From: Williamsia muralis NBRC 105860
GTDB taxonomy: Bacteria > Actinomycetota > Actinomycetes > Mycobacteriales > Mycobacteriaceae
Direction of reading: 5' to 3'
Length of the DNA: 64,000 nt
NCBI RefSeq assembly: GCF_001598915.1
Contig: NZ_BDAP01000005.1
Location: forward strand, 62,001-126,000
This document shows positions 32,790 through 42,207 of the stretch, piece by piece. Each line of letters starts with the position of its first letter. The stretch's first letter is position 1. Below the pieces are notes generated by a model. That model saw only the letters and a list, made by a program, of their open reading frames with translations, ran no database searches and was not told where the DNA came from. The translations under genes and the position numbers were made by a program.

Positions 32790-33598
32790 ACCAACTACGT
32801 GATGGTGAGCCGGCCGTTCGCGTCGAGGGACTTCGAAAGTCGTTCGGTCAGCTCGAGGTGCTTCGCGGCGTAGATTTCGATGTGGCGCGAGGCAGCATTT
32901 TCGCGCTTCTCGGCTCGAACGGGGCGGGCAAGACCACCGCCGTGAAGATCTTGTCGACGTTGCTGCGACCCGACGGAGGTTCGGCCGTCGTCAATGGTTT
33001 CGACGTCACTACGCGACCCGGTGACGTGCGCGAGTCGATCAGCCTCACCGGACAGTTCGCCGCGGTGGATGAGATCTTGACCGCGCGGGAGAACCTGGTC
33101 CTCATTGCAAAGCTCCGGCACCTACCAGACCCTGCGGGCACCGCAGATGCCCTCTTGGAGCAGTTTTCGCTGGCCGACGCGGCTTCTCGGAGAGTGTCGA
33201 CGTATTCAGGTGGGATGCGCCGTCGTCTGGACATTGCCATGAGTCTCATCGGAGATCCGCCGGTGATCTTCTTGGACGAGCCGACGACCGGGCTTGACCC
33301 TGAGGCGCGCGTCGAGGTGTGGCGGACCGTGAAAGAGCTCGCCGGGCGCGGTACAACCGTTTTGCTGACCACGCAATATTTGGAGGAGGCGGAACATCTC
33401 GCGGACAGGATCGCCATACTCCATCGTGGTCGGATCATCGTGAACGGTTCACTCGATGACCTCAAACAGCACCTTCCTCCCACAAAGGTTGAGTACGTGG
33501 AGAAGCAGCCGACACTCGAAGACGTGTTCTTCGCCATCGTCGGTGACAAGTCAGACACGACACGGGCTGCAGAGCCTCGACCGACGACCAAGGATTGA
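32786..33598 (+). CDS. Daunorubicin-resistance-type ABC exporter ATPase (DrrA family)
   Basis: A 270-residue ATPase: Walker A GSNGAGKTT (about 43), signature YSGGMRRRLD (about 141), Walker B PVIFLDEPTTGLDP, H-loop region LLTTQYLEEAEHLADRI, and the DrrA-type C-terminal motif PTLEDVFF. It powers the ABC-2 permease encoded 3 nt downstream to export a drug or lipid. It is shorter than DrrA (about 320 aa) because the C-terminal regulatory part is reduced. GTG 32786 is chosen from the GTGA overlap with the leader ORF; GTG 32774 is the alternative. Confidence 0.9.
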   Translation: MNQLRDGEPAVRVEGLRKSFGQLEVLRGVDFDVARGSIFALLGSNGAGKTTAVKILSTLLRPDGGSAVVNGFDVTTRPGDVRESISLTGQFAAVDEILTARENLVLIAKLRHLPDPAGTADALLEQFSLADAASRRVSTYSGGMRRRLDIAMSLIGDPPVIFLDEPTTGLDPEARVEVWRTVKELAGRGTTVLLTTQYLEEAEHLADRIAILHRGRIIVNGSLDDLKQHLPPTKVEYVEKQPTLEDVFFAIVGDKSDTTRAAEPRPTTKD

Positions 33599-33601
33599 CT
33601 C

Positions 33602-34363
33602 ATGGCCATTCAGTCTCTAGGGGACACCGCTGTCCTCACCGGACGCACATTGCGTCACGTCACGCGCAGTGTGGACACCATCATCACCACCGCGCTCATG
33701 CCGATTGCCATGATGCTCATGTTCGTCTACGTGTTCGGAGGCGCAATCGACACCGGCGCAGTCGAATACATCGACTACATGCTGCCCGGCATTCTGCTCA
33801 TCACGGTCGCCTCTGGCACCTCCTACACTGCATTTCGACTCTTTCAGGACGTGCAGGGCGGCATCTTCGAGCGTTTCCGTTCTATGCCGATCGGCCGATC
33901 AGGGGTGCTGTGGGCACACGTGCTGACCTCACTGGTCTCCAACATCATCTCGTTGGTGATCGTCGTTGTGGTGGCTCTGCTCATGGGATTTCGTTCCGCC
34001 GCGGGGATGCCGGCCTGGCTCGGAGTTGTCGCGATCCTGCTGTTGTTCACGCTTGCGCTGACCTGGATCGCGGTGATTCCCGGGCTCACCGCGACATCGG
34101 TGGAAGGGGCGAGCGTGTTCGCCTACCCACTCATCTTCCTGCCCTTCGTCAGCTCAGCATTTGTGCCCACCGAGACCATGCCCGGCCCGGTGCGATGGTT
34201 TGCCGAGAATCAGCCTGCGACGTCGATCGTCAACGCGATCCGAGAACTTCTGACCGGTCAGGCTGCGGCCTCGGACACGTGGATCGCGGTGGCGTGGTGT
34301 GCCGGCATCTTCGTCATCGCATACGGTTTCGCCGCAATCACCTACCGGCGGAAGATCGGCTGA
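33602..34363 (+). CDS. ABC-2 type exporter permease (DrrB family)
   Basis: A 253-residue membrane protein with about six helices. It has LMPIAMMLMFVYVFGGAI, the central DYMLPGILLITVASGTSYTA, FERFRSMPIGRSGVLWAHVL, and FLPFVSSAFVPTETMPGPVR with ENQPATSIVNAIRELL, as in DrrB. It forms the channel for the preceding ATPase. The gene starts 3 nt after it, and the MerR gene follows 15 nt downstream. Confidence 0.9.
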   Translation: MAIQSLGDTAVLTGRTLRHVTRSVDTIITTALMPIAMMLMFVYVFGGAIDTGAVEYIDYMLPGILLITVASGTSYTAFRLFQDVQGGIFERFRSMPIGRSGVLWAHVLTSLVSNIISLVIVVVVALLMGFRSAAGMPAWLGVVAILLLFTLALTWIAVIPGLTATSVEGASVFAYPLIFLPFVSSAFVPTETMPGPVRWFAENQPATSIVNAIRELLTGQAAASDTWIAVAWCAGIFVIAYGFAAITYRRKIG

Positions 34364-34378
34364 GGCAGTCTGAGACCC

Positions 34379-35167
34379 ATGCTCACCATCAGTCAATTGG
34401 CCACCTACGCGGGCGTGACTGTGCGGGCCATCCGGCACTATCACAAGATCGGGCTGCTGGCCGAGCCCGTGCGCGACCACTCCGGGTATCGAAGCTATGA
34501 CGCAGCGGCGGTTGTCAGGCTGATCCGAATCCGCACTTTGGCCGACGCAGGTGTGCCACTTGCCCGGGTGGAAGAGTTACTCGACGCAGAACCCGACGAG
34601 TTCGCCGAGGGGCTGACTGAGATCGACAGAAAACTACGCGCCGAGATCCGCCGACTGCAAGACACTCGCAAACGGCTGACCCGTCTCGCCGCAGGGGATC
34701 ACTTGGCCCTCCCGCAGAGCGTGGTCGAATATCTGGATCGGCTGCGCGGTCTCGACGTCGAGGAACGCTACATCGAGATGGAACGCGACGCGTGGATCAT
34801 GATCGCCGCCCAAGTACCAGACCAGATCGACGACATAATCGTGTCGAAGCACAGGCAGCTGGACGACCCGGATACCTTACGGCTCTATAGTCTGCTGAGC
34901 GATGCGTTCGATTGGGCCGTCGATGATCCACGAGTCGATGAGGCGGCCGAGATCATCGAGCGCCAGATGATCGCGGCTGTGCAGGCAGGCGAGATCGAAG
35001 TCGACGGACTCGACGACCCGTTCATCAATTTATTGGACTCCACCACTTTTGATGCTGCGCCGGTCATGAAAGCCATTTTTGCGAACCTCGAGAAACGAGG
35101 ATGGAAAGGGTGGACGCGCATCGAACGGGTACCAGCCGACAGACTCGACATGACACCTTCGTCGTAG
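34379..35167 (+). CDS. MerR-family transcriptional regulator
   Basis: A 262-residue regulator. The N-terminal MerR domain (LTISQLATYAGVTVRAIRHY, GLLAEPVRDHSGYRSYDAAA, LADAGVPLARVEELL) is followed by a coiled-coil and an effector domain of about 150 residues without the Cys pattern of metal sensors. This is typical of multidrug-responsive regulators. As third gene of the exporter operon it likely activates the promoter at 32592-32623, forming a feedback loop. Confidence 0.9.
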   Translation: MLTISQLATYAGVTVRAIRHYHKIGLLAEPVRDHSGYRSYDAAAVVRLIRIRTLADAGVPLARVEELLDAEPDEFAEGLTEIDRKLRAEIRRLQDTRKRLTRLAAGDHLALPQSVVEYLDRLRGLDVEERYIEMERDAWIMIAAQVPDQIDDIIVSKHRQLDDPDTLRLYSLLSDAFDWAVDDPRVDEAAEIIERQMIAAVQAGEIEVDGLDDPFINLLDSTTFDAAPVMKAIFANLEKRGWKGWTRIERVPADRLDMTPSS

Positions 35168-35726
35168 CGCTCGGGTCTTGCCGGTGTCGGGCGCGATGTC
35201 GGAGCCCCGATGGCCATCCAGACGTGGATCACCATACGTATCTTCATCTACGCACCGTGCGCCTCAACCGAATACGTTCGGCACCCCTCCCGACACCGCC
35301 TGCGGAAAGTCGGGTACCCGCTTCTCGAGAAACGCAGCGACAGCCTCGAACATCGTCGGACGCCCCTCTCACGTAAATTGCCTCGGACTCTGCCCGATGC
35401 GCCAACTTCCGGGGTCAGAGCACCGAGCATCTGCCACACCGGAGAGGTACCGGCAACGAGATCGGATGCCACCGCGATCGCACGCTCGAGTGCCTGCGGT
35501 GAACCCGGCAACCTGCACAGCAGAGTGTTTGCAGTCCACCGACGAACGGGGATAGCCGACCACTCCTCGATCCGCGGGCGCGTTCAGCAGTGCTGACGAA
35601 ACCGACACCCCGACCTGAACCTCACACCAGCCAGAGATCAAACGTCAGGCTTCTGGGCGCACTCCCCCGTGAACGACACCTTTGAGGCCACGCCCGCAAA
35701 ACATCGGCGGGCGCGGTTAGGGTCCG
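35168..35726. other. Spacer with a crotonase remnant
   Basis: The 559 bp between the MerR and PucR genes carry no intact gene. The only recognisable content is the minus-strand enoyl-CoA hydratase remnant at 35264-35600. Confidence 0.5.
35264..35600 (-). pseudogene. Enoyl-CoA hydratase/isomerase, 3' remnant with frameshifts
   Basis: Joining frames on the minus strand gives the C-terminal third of a crotonase: EEWSAIPVRRWTANTLLCR, PGSPQALERAIAVASDLVAG, then after a shift LAHRAESEAIYVRGASDDVR, and after a loss of 2 nt AVAAFLEKRVPDFP with a stop at 35264-35266. The phrase AVAAFLEKR.P.F is the usual crotonase C-terminus. The 5' two thirds, with the oxyanion hole, are missing. A decayed fatty- or aromatic-acid catabolism gene. 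Confidence 0.65.
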
Positions 35727-36968
35727 ATGATGGAAGACGAACAGTCCGGCGAGATGGCGCGCGCTGGGGTGGTGGCCACGAGACTTCTGGCCGACATCAC
35801 CCCGTTCGCCGACGAGATGCTTGCCTATCTCGCTGAGCGAATCCCGGAGGCCGTGGTCGACGACGAGTTGCGCGGGCTCACCCTCGGATCCTGCTCGTCG
35901 AATATCGAATCAGTGCTGTCGATGGTGCGCCATGGCATCGACGTGTCGGCCGCCGAGGCCCCGGTCACTGCGCTGGAGCATGCGCGAGGAATGGCAGCGC
36001 GCGGTTACGACGTCGACGTGATGCTGCGCTTCTATCGGCTCGGGTACGAGTTTTTTCTCGGCAAGCTGGGCGACGCAATTCCGGCCTGGATCGATGATCC
36101 GTCGGTGGCCTTGAGTACATTCATTGCGCTCCAGCGGTACGGAATTCGCTACATCGACCGAATCTCCAACGCCGTGGCGGTCGAGTATCTCGCCGAACTC
36201 AGACGTCGGCAGAACCAGGCCCGTGCCGAACGCGGCGAGGTTGTCCGTGCACTGTTGGCGGGCGAAGCGGTTGGCAGAGCAGCGGCCGAACGCACTCTGG
36301 GGCACCGCCTCACGGGGATCCAAGTCGGCTTCATCTGCTGGTCGCACGACCGCGACGTCGACCTCGAAAAGGTGGCTCGGCGAGTGGCGCTATTGCTGGG
36401 TTCGCCCCATCCTCTGGTCCTCATCGACGGGCCAGAGGCTGTGCAGGGTTGGGTGTCGATCTCGAGCAAGGCAGCGACCGGCCAACCCACGATCACGTCC
36501 TCCGCGGTCGGATCGAACGCGCACGTGGCAGTAGGTTCGCCGCACCCGGGTCCGGCCGGCTTCCGGCGTTCGCACGACGAGGCGCGACGTGCACGGCGGG
36601 TCGCCGAGATGTCGGTGCGCGCCACTGCGTCGATCACCCGATTCGCCGACGTGGCGTTGGTCGATGTGATCACTCGCGATCTCGAGGCAGCAAAGTCCTT
36701 TGTCGCAGACGAGCTCGGCGACCTCGCGTCTGACGATCCGCGCAAGGCCGACGAACGAGCTGCGCTGCTTGCTGTGCTCGACGCACAGGGCAGCCTGGCC
36801 GGCGCCGCAAGCTACCTGGGGGTACACCGCAACACCGTCCTGCAGCGGGTCCGGCGCGCCGAGCACAGTCGCGGTCTCCCGGCCTCCGAGCGGGTAGCCG
36901 AGTTACACGCTGCTTTACGTGTCTGCGACGCGATAGGTCCCACCGTTCTCGCGTCGTCCCAGGCCTGA
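35727..36968 (+). CDS. PucR/CdaR-family transcriptional regulator
   Basis: A 413-residue regulator. The N-terminal helical region (residues about 10-170) includes HARGMAARGYDVDVMLRFYR. A GGDEF-like middle segment follows. The C-terminal PucR HTH_30 domain reads LLAVLDAQGSLAGAASYLGV, then HRNTVLQRVRRAE. Regulators of this group often activate neighbouring catabolic genes. The fusion desaturase gene starts 154 nt downstream in the same direction, so it is the probable target. No inducer is evident. Confidence 0.88.
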   Translation: MMEDEQSGEMARAGVVATRLLADITPFADEMLAYLAERIPEAVVDDELRGLTLGSCSSNIESVLSMVRHGIDVSAAEAPVTALEHARGMAARGYDVDVMLRFYRLGYEFFLGKLGDAIPAWIDDPSVALSTFIALQRYGIRYIDRISNAVAVEYLAELRRRQNQARAERGEVVRALLAGEAVGRAAAERTLGHRLTGIQVGFICWSHDRDVDLEKVARRVALLLGSPHPLVLIDGPEAVQGWVSISSKAATGQPTITSSAVGSNAHVAVGSPHPGPAGFRRSHDEARRARRVAEMSVRATASITRFADVALVDVITRDLEAAKSFVADELGDLASDDPRKADERAALLAVLDAQGSLAGAASYLGVHRNTVLQRVRRAEHSRGLPASERVAELHAALRVCDAIGPTVLASSQA

Positions 36969-37122
36969 CCGCGACGCGGCACCCCTCTCGACCCACCGCC
37001 AGCACACCTGCCGCCAGAGAGTGTGCGCACAGCACATGACGGTGGGCGCAAAGGCCTTGTTGACGAAGAGCGAAACTTCTTAGCCTCGAGATGTCCTGAT
37101 ATCCCGAGCCGGAGGCATACCT

Positions 37123-39141
37123 GTGTCGACAATGACCGAGCAACCGTCGTTTGCGGCGCCAGATTCGACTCTTCCCTTGCCTGACCCCGGTGAGCGGGTG
37201 CCCACCCTGTCGTGGCCCATCGTCGGGATCTTCACCCTGTCGCTTGCCGTGTTCGCCGGGGCCAGCGTTGCTGCCGTCAATCACGCGGTTCCCGCCACCG
37301 CGACCATCGCAGCCAGCAGCGTCGCTATCTTCATGATGTTCACCGTCCTGCACGACGCGTCGCACTACTCGATCAGCTCACACAGATGGGTCAACGTTGC
37401 TTTCGGTCGGGGGGCGATGCTCTTCGTATCTCCCCTGATCTCGTTCTCTGCGTTCGCCTTCATCCACATCGAGCATCACCGGAACACCAACGACGACGAT
37501 TCCGATCCCGATCATTTTGTCAGCGCCGCGACCTACTGGCAGCTACCCTTCCGGTTTCCCATCATGGACCTCCCCTACCTCAGCTGCCTGGCGCGAAACA
37601 TCAAGCGGCGGCCTCGCTCCGAGATAGCGGAGACGGCGTTCCTGATGTCGGCAACGGTCATTGCAATCGCAGCCGCCGCAGTCTCCGGGCACCTGTGGAT
37701 GTTCGCAGTCGTGTACCTCATCCCATCGCGGGTCGCCATGTTCGTTCTCGCCTGGTGGTTCGATTGGCTTCCGCACCACGATCTCGACGACACCCCACGC
37801 GAAAACCGCTATCGCACCACCCGCAACCGAATGGGGTCGGAATGGATACTGACCCCGCTGTTGCTGTCGCAGAACTACCACCTGGTCCACCACCTGCATC
37901 CCTCCATACCCTTCTACCGATATGTCGCGGCGTGGCGGCGCAACGAAGATGCCTACCTCGAGCGGGGCGCAGCCATCGGGACCGTGTTCGGCCAGCAACT
38001 CGACCCGCAGGAGTACCGGGAGTGGAAGCAGCTCAACGGCAAGACAATCCCTCTATTGCCGATCCGGCGAATCCACACCACCGGCGCGGGCACCCGCACC
38101 ACTCACCCACTCACGGTGAGCGGGATCGAGCAGCTCACGTACAACAGCGTCCGTGTGACTTTCGAGATCCCTGACAGCTTGCGCGAGGAGTTCCGCTTTA
38201 AGCCGGGTCAGCACATCACGATTCACCATCGCGTCGACGGACAACCGGTCCGCCGCAACTATTCGATCTGCACGTCTACAACCTCGGGCGTGCTCGCCAT
38301 CGGGATCCGCAAGGTCGACGGCGGCACCTTCTCCACCTACGCCGTCGATAATTTACGTGTCGGGGACATCCTCGAAGTGGAGCCACCAGCCGGGACATTC
38401 GGCGCACCTCGTGAGTCCGTCACCTCTGACCACCATGTCGCAGTCGCTGCCGGCAGCGGCATCACCCCGATCCTGTCGCTCGTGGCAACGACGCTGGAGA
38501 CCACACCGAACAGCCGATTCAGGCTCTTCTACGGCAACCGCTCTGCCGAATCGACCATGTTCGCAACCGAACTCTACGAGCTCGCGACGCGCTACCCGGA
38601 GCGGTTGCGAGTTTTCCATATCCGCTCGAAGCAACCGGACCACCCCGAGGGCCTCAGCGGCCGGATCAACACACCGCTCATCGTCAAGTTGCTCGACGCC
38701 GACGTGACCGCGATAGGCACGTGGTATCTCTGCGGTCCCACCGATCTGATCACATCGGTGCGCTCTGACCTTCTCGCAAACGGTGTCCCATCCGAGCAGG
38801 TACACGTAGAACTGTTCGGTGGAGCTACCCGTGCGGCGAAGGCCGGCGACGAGCTCGAGTCCACCGTCAGCATCAAACTGTCGGGAGCCGATCATCAACT
38901 GACGTCGACGCGGGGTTCGAGTGTTCTCGAAGCTGCACTGGCCAACAAGATCAACGTCCCCTACAGCTGCCTCGGCGGTGCGTGTGGCACGTGCCGCGCG
39001 AAGGTCACGTCCGGATCGGTCTCGATGGATCAGAACCTCGCACTCAGCGAGACCGAGGTCAAACAAGGGTTCGTCCTGACGTGCCAATCGCACCCGATAA
39101 CCGACACTGTCGCAGTCGATTACGACAGCCGACCCACCTAG
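37123..39141 (+). CDS. Fused membrane di-iron desaturase/hydroxylase and ferredoxin reductase
   Basis: A 672-residue single-chain oxidoreductase. Residues about 30-310 form a membrane fatty-acid-desaturase/hydroxylase domain with the three His boxes HDASH (about 76), HIEHH (about 114) and HLVHH (about 253). Residues about 330-570 are a flavin/NAD reductase (RRNYSICTS; VAVAAGSGITPILSLVATTL; WYLCGPTDLI). The C-terminus is a plant-type 2Fe-2S ferredoxin (CLGGACGTC, about 614; TCQSH). The whole electron path from NAD(P)H to the di-iron centre is thus in one polypeptide. The substrate could be a lipid, terpenoid or alkane-like molecule. GTG 37123 follows GGAGG by 7 nt. Confidence 0.88.
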   Translation: MSTMTEQPSFAAPDSTLPLPDPGERVPTLSWPIVGIFTLSLAVFAGASVAAVNHAVPATATIAASSVAIFMMFTVLHDASHYSISSHRWVNVAFGRGAMLFVSPLISFSAFAFIHIEHHRNTNDDDSDPDHFVSAATYWQLPFRFPIMDLPYLSCLARNIKRRPRSEIAETAFLMSATVIAIAAAAVSGHLWMFAVVYLIPSRVAMFVLAWWFDWLPHHDLDDTPRENRYRTTRNRMGSEWILTPLLLSQNYHLVHHLHPSIPFYRYVAAWRRNEDAYLERGAAIGTVFGQQLDPQEYREWKQLNGKTIPLLPIRRIHTTGAGTRTTHPLTVSGIEQLTYNSVRVTFEIPDSLREEFRFKPGQHITIHHRVDGQPVRRNYSICTSTTSGVLAIGIRKVDGGTFSTYAVDNLRVGDILEVEPPAGTFGAPRESVTSDHHVAVAAGSGITPILSLVATTLETTPNSRFRLFYGNRSAESTMFATELYELATRYPERLRVFHIRSKQPDHPEGLSGRINTPLIVKLLDADVTAIGTWYLCGPTDLITSVRSDLLANGVPSEQVHVELFGGATRAAKAGDELESTVSIKLSGADHQLTSTRGSSVLEAALANKINVPYSCLGGACGTCRAKVTSGSVSMDQNLALSETEVKQGFVLTCQSHPITDTVAVDYDSRPT

Positions 39142-39212
39142 ATCCAGAACACAGATCGGCGAGCTCGCGCCGCGACCGCAACATCACCCGCATCTACGAA
39201 GGACGAACCCCC

Positions 39213-40007
39213 GTGGACATCAACAAAAGCTTGATCGTGGTGACCGGCGCGTCGTCGGGTATCGGCGCTCAGACCGCACGTTTGCTGGCGCACGCCGGTT
39301 CCCACGTGGTACTCGTCGCCCGCAACGCTGAGGCCATCGAATCAATAGCAATCGAATTGCGAGAACAGGGTTTGCAAGCGACCGCAGTCGCTGCCGATCT
39401 CGGACGCCACGAAGATGCGGCGCGAATGGCTCAGTACGTGCTCGAACGAATCGGGGTCCCGGACGCAATCGTCAACAACGCCGGCGCCGGCCGGTTTCTG
39501 CGCATCGAGGAAACCGATCCGGCGGAGGCCGAGGAAATGATGGCTGCGCCCTATTTCGCAGCATTCTTCACCACGCGCGTGTTCATCGAGCCGATGCTGG
39601 TCCGTGGCACAGGCGTTGTCCTGATGGTGAATTCGCCGGTGTCAACCATGCCGTGGCCCGGCGCCGTCGGGTATGCATCGGCCCGATTCGCACTGAAGGG
39701 ATTCACCGAAGCTCTTCGTCAGGACCTTCGCGGAACCGGTCTCGTCGTGAGCTCGGTGACTCCCACACGGGTCAACAGTCCCTACTTCGACAACAACCCG
39801 GGGGCAGCCGAGAAGATCCCGAAAGCCGAAGCGCTGCTGGGCTCCACCACGCCCGACGCCGTTGCCCACAGCATCCTGTCGACCCTCGAACGTGAACGCC
39901 GTGACGTCCATCTCCCGTGGCGGTGGGCGATGATGGCACCCATCGCCCGCGCCTTCCCCCGGCCGGTGGCTTACGTGACCGCACGCACTGGCGCCCAACG
40001 ACCCTGA
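39213..40007 (+). CDS. Short-chain dehydrogenase with YxxxR
   Basis: A 264-residue SDR with cofactor loop TGASSGIGAQTA, VNNAGAG and Ser in MVNSPVSTM. The active-site motif reads YASAR, so the usual Lys is replaced by Arg. The C-terminal extension PWRWAMMAPIARAFPRP fits membrane-associated SDRs acting on lipids. GTG 39213 lies 8 nt after GAAGGACG. It follows the fusion hydroxylase by 71 nt and may oxidise the alcohol that enzyme makes (inference). Confidence 0.85.
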   Translation: MDINKSLIVVTGASSGIGAQTARLLAHAGSHVVLVARNAEAIESIAIELREQGLQATAVAADLGRHEDAARMAQYVLERIGVPDAIVNNAGAGRFLRIEETDPAEAEEMMAAPYFAAFFTTRVFIEPMLVRGTGVVLMVNSPVSTMPWPGAVGYASARFALKGFTEALRQDLRGTGLVVSSVTPTRVNSPYFDNNPGAAEKIPKAEALLGSTTPDAVAHSILSTLERERRDVHLPWRWAMMAPIARAFPRPVAYVTARTGAQRP

Positions 40008-40479
40008 CCGACCCTTCGGGCGCCATCTGTGATGAGAGCACTGGGAACAGACGGCCGCGGGTTCCGACGCCGTTGGTATGAGCTCCGGCTTGGTTAAGGC
40101 GCATGGTACCGGGTTCGTCAGCGATGACCGGTCCTTGACCGATACCAATCGATCCGATCTGAAACGTCGCCGCTAACAGTGGGATTCGGAAGCGAGATAG
40201 GACCGCCACGGCTATCTGAACCTTCGGTGGAACGCATCACACCGCGGGAGCGCCGCGGGAGGCCGAATCCGCTTGCGCGGTAGTCCGCCCGTGGACTCCC
40301 ACCCGGAGAGGCGCTCATTGTCGCCGGTCCCAACCACTTCTGCGATCGATGACGGCCTGCCGGTCGCGGGCAACATCGATACGCACGCGATGCCATTCGG
40401 CCGAAGTAGTTGAACGAAACTGCAACGCTTGCAGAGTCAACCCTGCCGACTGGGGTGGGCTGCGCAGCACTTGCCGTGC
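40008..40479. other. Intergenic stretch, nothing recognised
   Basis: 472 bp between convergent genes. No open frame shows domain similarity or a good ribosome site, and I saw no strong hairpin. Confidence 0.5.
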
Positions 40480-40833
40480 TTACTCTCCCGGATGTCCGAC
40501 GAAGAACGGACGAACCTCAACTCGGCCATCGTGCAGTAACACAGGACATCCCCTGACGTGCTCAACCGCGGCGTCCAAAGACTCGGCTTTGATCTTGAGG
40601 TAGCCGCGGGCGACATCATCACGGTCCACCAATGGGCCGTTTGTGATGTGGCCGTCCGCGTGAATCACCCGGCCGTCGGTCTGCAAAGCTCCACTAGCAT
40701 CGAGCAACCACCCGTCGCGATGTCCCTCGGCCCAGAACTGTTCCCACTTGCGGTTGAACCGCTGGATCTCACCATTCGACAATGTGTCGAAGGTGTTCGC
40801 GTGGCTCCGAAACACCGCTAGATACTCGCCCAT
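40480..40833 (-). CDS. YCII-like small protein
   Basis: A 117-residue protein beginning MGEYLAVFRSHANTFDTLSN. FNRKWEQFWAEGH, VARGYLKIKAESLDAAVEHV and RGCPVLLHDGRVEVRPFFVG follow the pattern of YCII/DGPF-superfamily dimeric alpha-beta proteins. Function unknown. ATG 40833 is preceded by GAGGGCAA. Monocistronic. Confidence 0.7.
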   Translation of the reverse strand: MGEYLAVFRSHANTFDTLSNGEIQRFNRKWEQFWAEGHRDGWLLDASGALQTDGRVIHADGHITNGPLVDRDDVARGYLKIKAESLDAAVEHVRGCPVLLHDGRVEVRPFFVGHPGE

Positions 40834-40960
40834 TTGCCCTCGATCTCCTCAGTAGTGTGGTTACGCGACACTTCGACGTCGCATGATCATCCTGAAACTT
40901 GAACTGGACTTGAAGTCAAGTAGGCGTGTGCGCGAACCGCCCCGGCCCGATCTGGCGTCA

Positions 40961-41153
40961 CTAGCTCTGTTCGGCAAACCGACGTCGTAGCGCGTCGATC
41001 TGGACGGGCAACACCATGAAACTCTTGGCGACGCCGTGTCGCCTCGAGGTGGCCACCCGTTAGGCGTTCGAGGGTGTCGATCTTATCGACGAGAGTACCG
41101 GCGACCCGTTCGAGCTCGACGATGAGGTATCGAGCCTGCAGCACATCAGACAC
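40961..41153 (-). pseudogene. Small hypothetical gene with frameshift
   Basis: One minus-strand frame gives ARYLIVELERVAGTLVDKID to about 41060. A second continues RHGVAKSFMVLPVQIDALRR, then RFAEQS and TAG at 40961-40963. Both segments look like real coding sequence, so a small gene of about 65-75 codons with one frameshift is likely. No family is recognised. Confidence 0.35.
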
Positions 41154-41259
41154 CCCGCCATGCCCAGTCGACGGGACAAAGGTCGTCAGTGTTCAAGAGC
41201 CGTGCCGTCGAGATCATCGAAGTACTGGAATTTTCTTCTCGGCGATGAGTCGATCCAGG

Positions 41260-42018
41260 TCACGTACCGGTCGGCGACGACGCCCGGCGGGCGGCATTTG
41301 GGGATTGGCTGTCGATGACGGGTCCTTGCTCGACGAGCTGCGCACTGATGTGAGCGACCGGCGTGTTGGAATCCTGCGACAGTTTTGTCAGCAACGCGAA
41401 TGCTTGTACGGCGTCGATGCCGAACCGTTCCATGATCATGCCCTTGGCTTGCCCGATGAGGTCACGGCTGGCCAACGCCGATTCGAATTGCGTTCTGTTG
41501 GTGACGAGTTGGAGCGCGACAGCCCCATTGGTGGCCAACATCAACCCGATCTCCTCGTCCCGGTCGGAGAAGGCGCTCACTGCCTTGCCGAAGATGTTCA
41601 GGGCGCCGATGACCCCCGGCGCGGTATAGAGCTTGAACGACAACATGCTGGTGACGCCCATCTCGGCCGCTGCCTGACAGAACTGTGGCCATCTGGTTTC
41701 GGTGCTGAAGTCATCGACCCGGACCATCGTTGCACCGGTGGCCGCCTCGATGCAGGGGCCCTGGCCGAACTGTTCCTGCAGGTCGTCCATCTTCCTCGGC
41801 AAGGAACTGGTGGCCGCATGCGAACGGAACTGCTTTTTCCGCCGGGAGATGACCAGGATGTCGGCGCAATCGGCTCCGTCGAGCAGATCGGTGGCGGCCG
41901 TCGTGACGGCCGACAGCGCATCGTCGACGTTGCGGGAGGTGGTGACACCTTGGGCGAGAGAAGCCAGCGCTGCGGCCAGGTCTCGGTGGTCCATGCCTTC
42001 AAAATCAGTGTGCGACAT
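41260..42018 (-). CDS. GAF-ANTAR transcription antitermination regulator
   Basis: A 252-residue protein. The GAF sensor domain (ADILVISRRKKQFRSHAATS, FGQGPCIEAATGATMVRVDD, SMLSFKLYTAPGVIGALNIF) is followed by an ANTAR RNA-binding domain (LASRDLIGQAKGMIMERFGI, DAVQAFALLTKLSQDSN). It lacks a receiver domain, so it senses a small molecule or light/redox instead of a kinase. ATG 42018 (MSHTDFEGMDHRDLAAAL) is chosen; the 20 codons upstream have no similarity. Confidence 0.9.
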   Translation of the reverse strand: MSHTDFEGMDHRDLAAALASLAQGVTTSRNVDDALSAVTTAATDLLDGADCADILVISRRKKQFRSHAATSSLPRKMDDLQEQFGQGPCIEAATGATMVRVDDFSTETRWPQFCQAAAEMGVTSMLSFKLYTAPGVIGALNIFGKAVSAFSDRDEEIGLMLATNGAVALQLVTNRTQFESALASRDLIGQAKGMIMERFGIDAVQAFALLTKLSQDSNTPVAHISAQLVEQGPVIDSQSPNAARRASSPTGT

Positions 42019-42207
42019 CGTTGTTTGCTCTCTCAATTCTGAGTAGCGATGCAAACACCTATTCCGTCGACATCTCACACGCGGGCGTGAAGTGCTGCTA
42101 ACTGAACCTTACGCGCATTAACCGGGCGTGGGGTGTCAGTGGAGGCATCACGCGATGGCGACGTCGCCCGCGCGGCACTGTGGTGGCATCGCGTATCGAG
42201 GTCTGTG

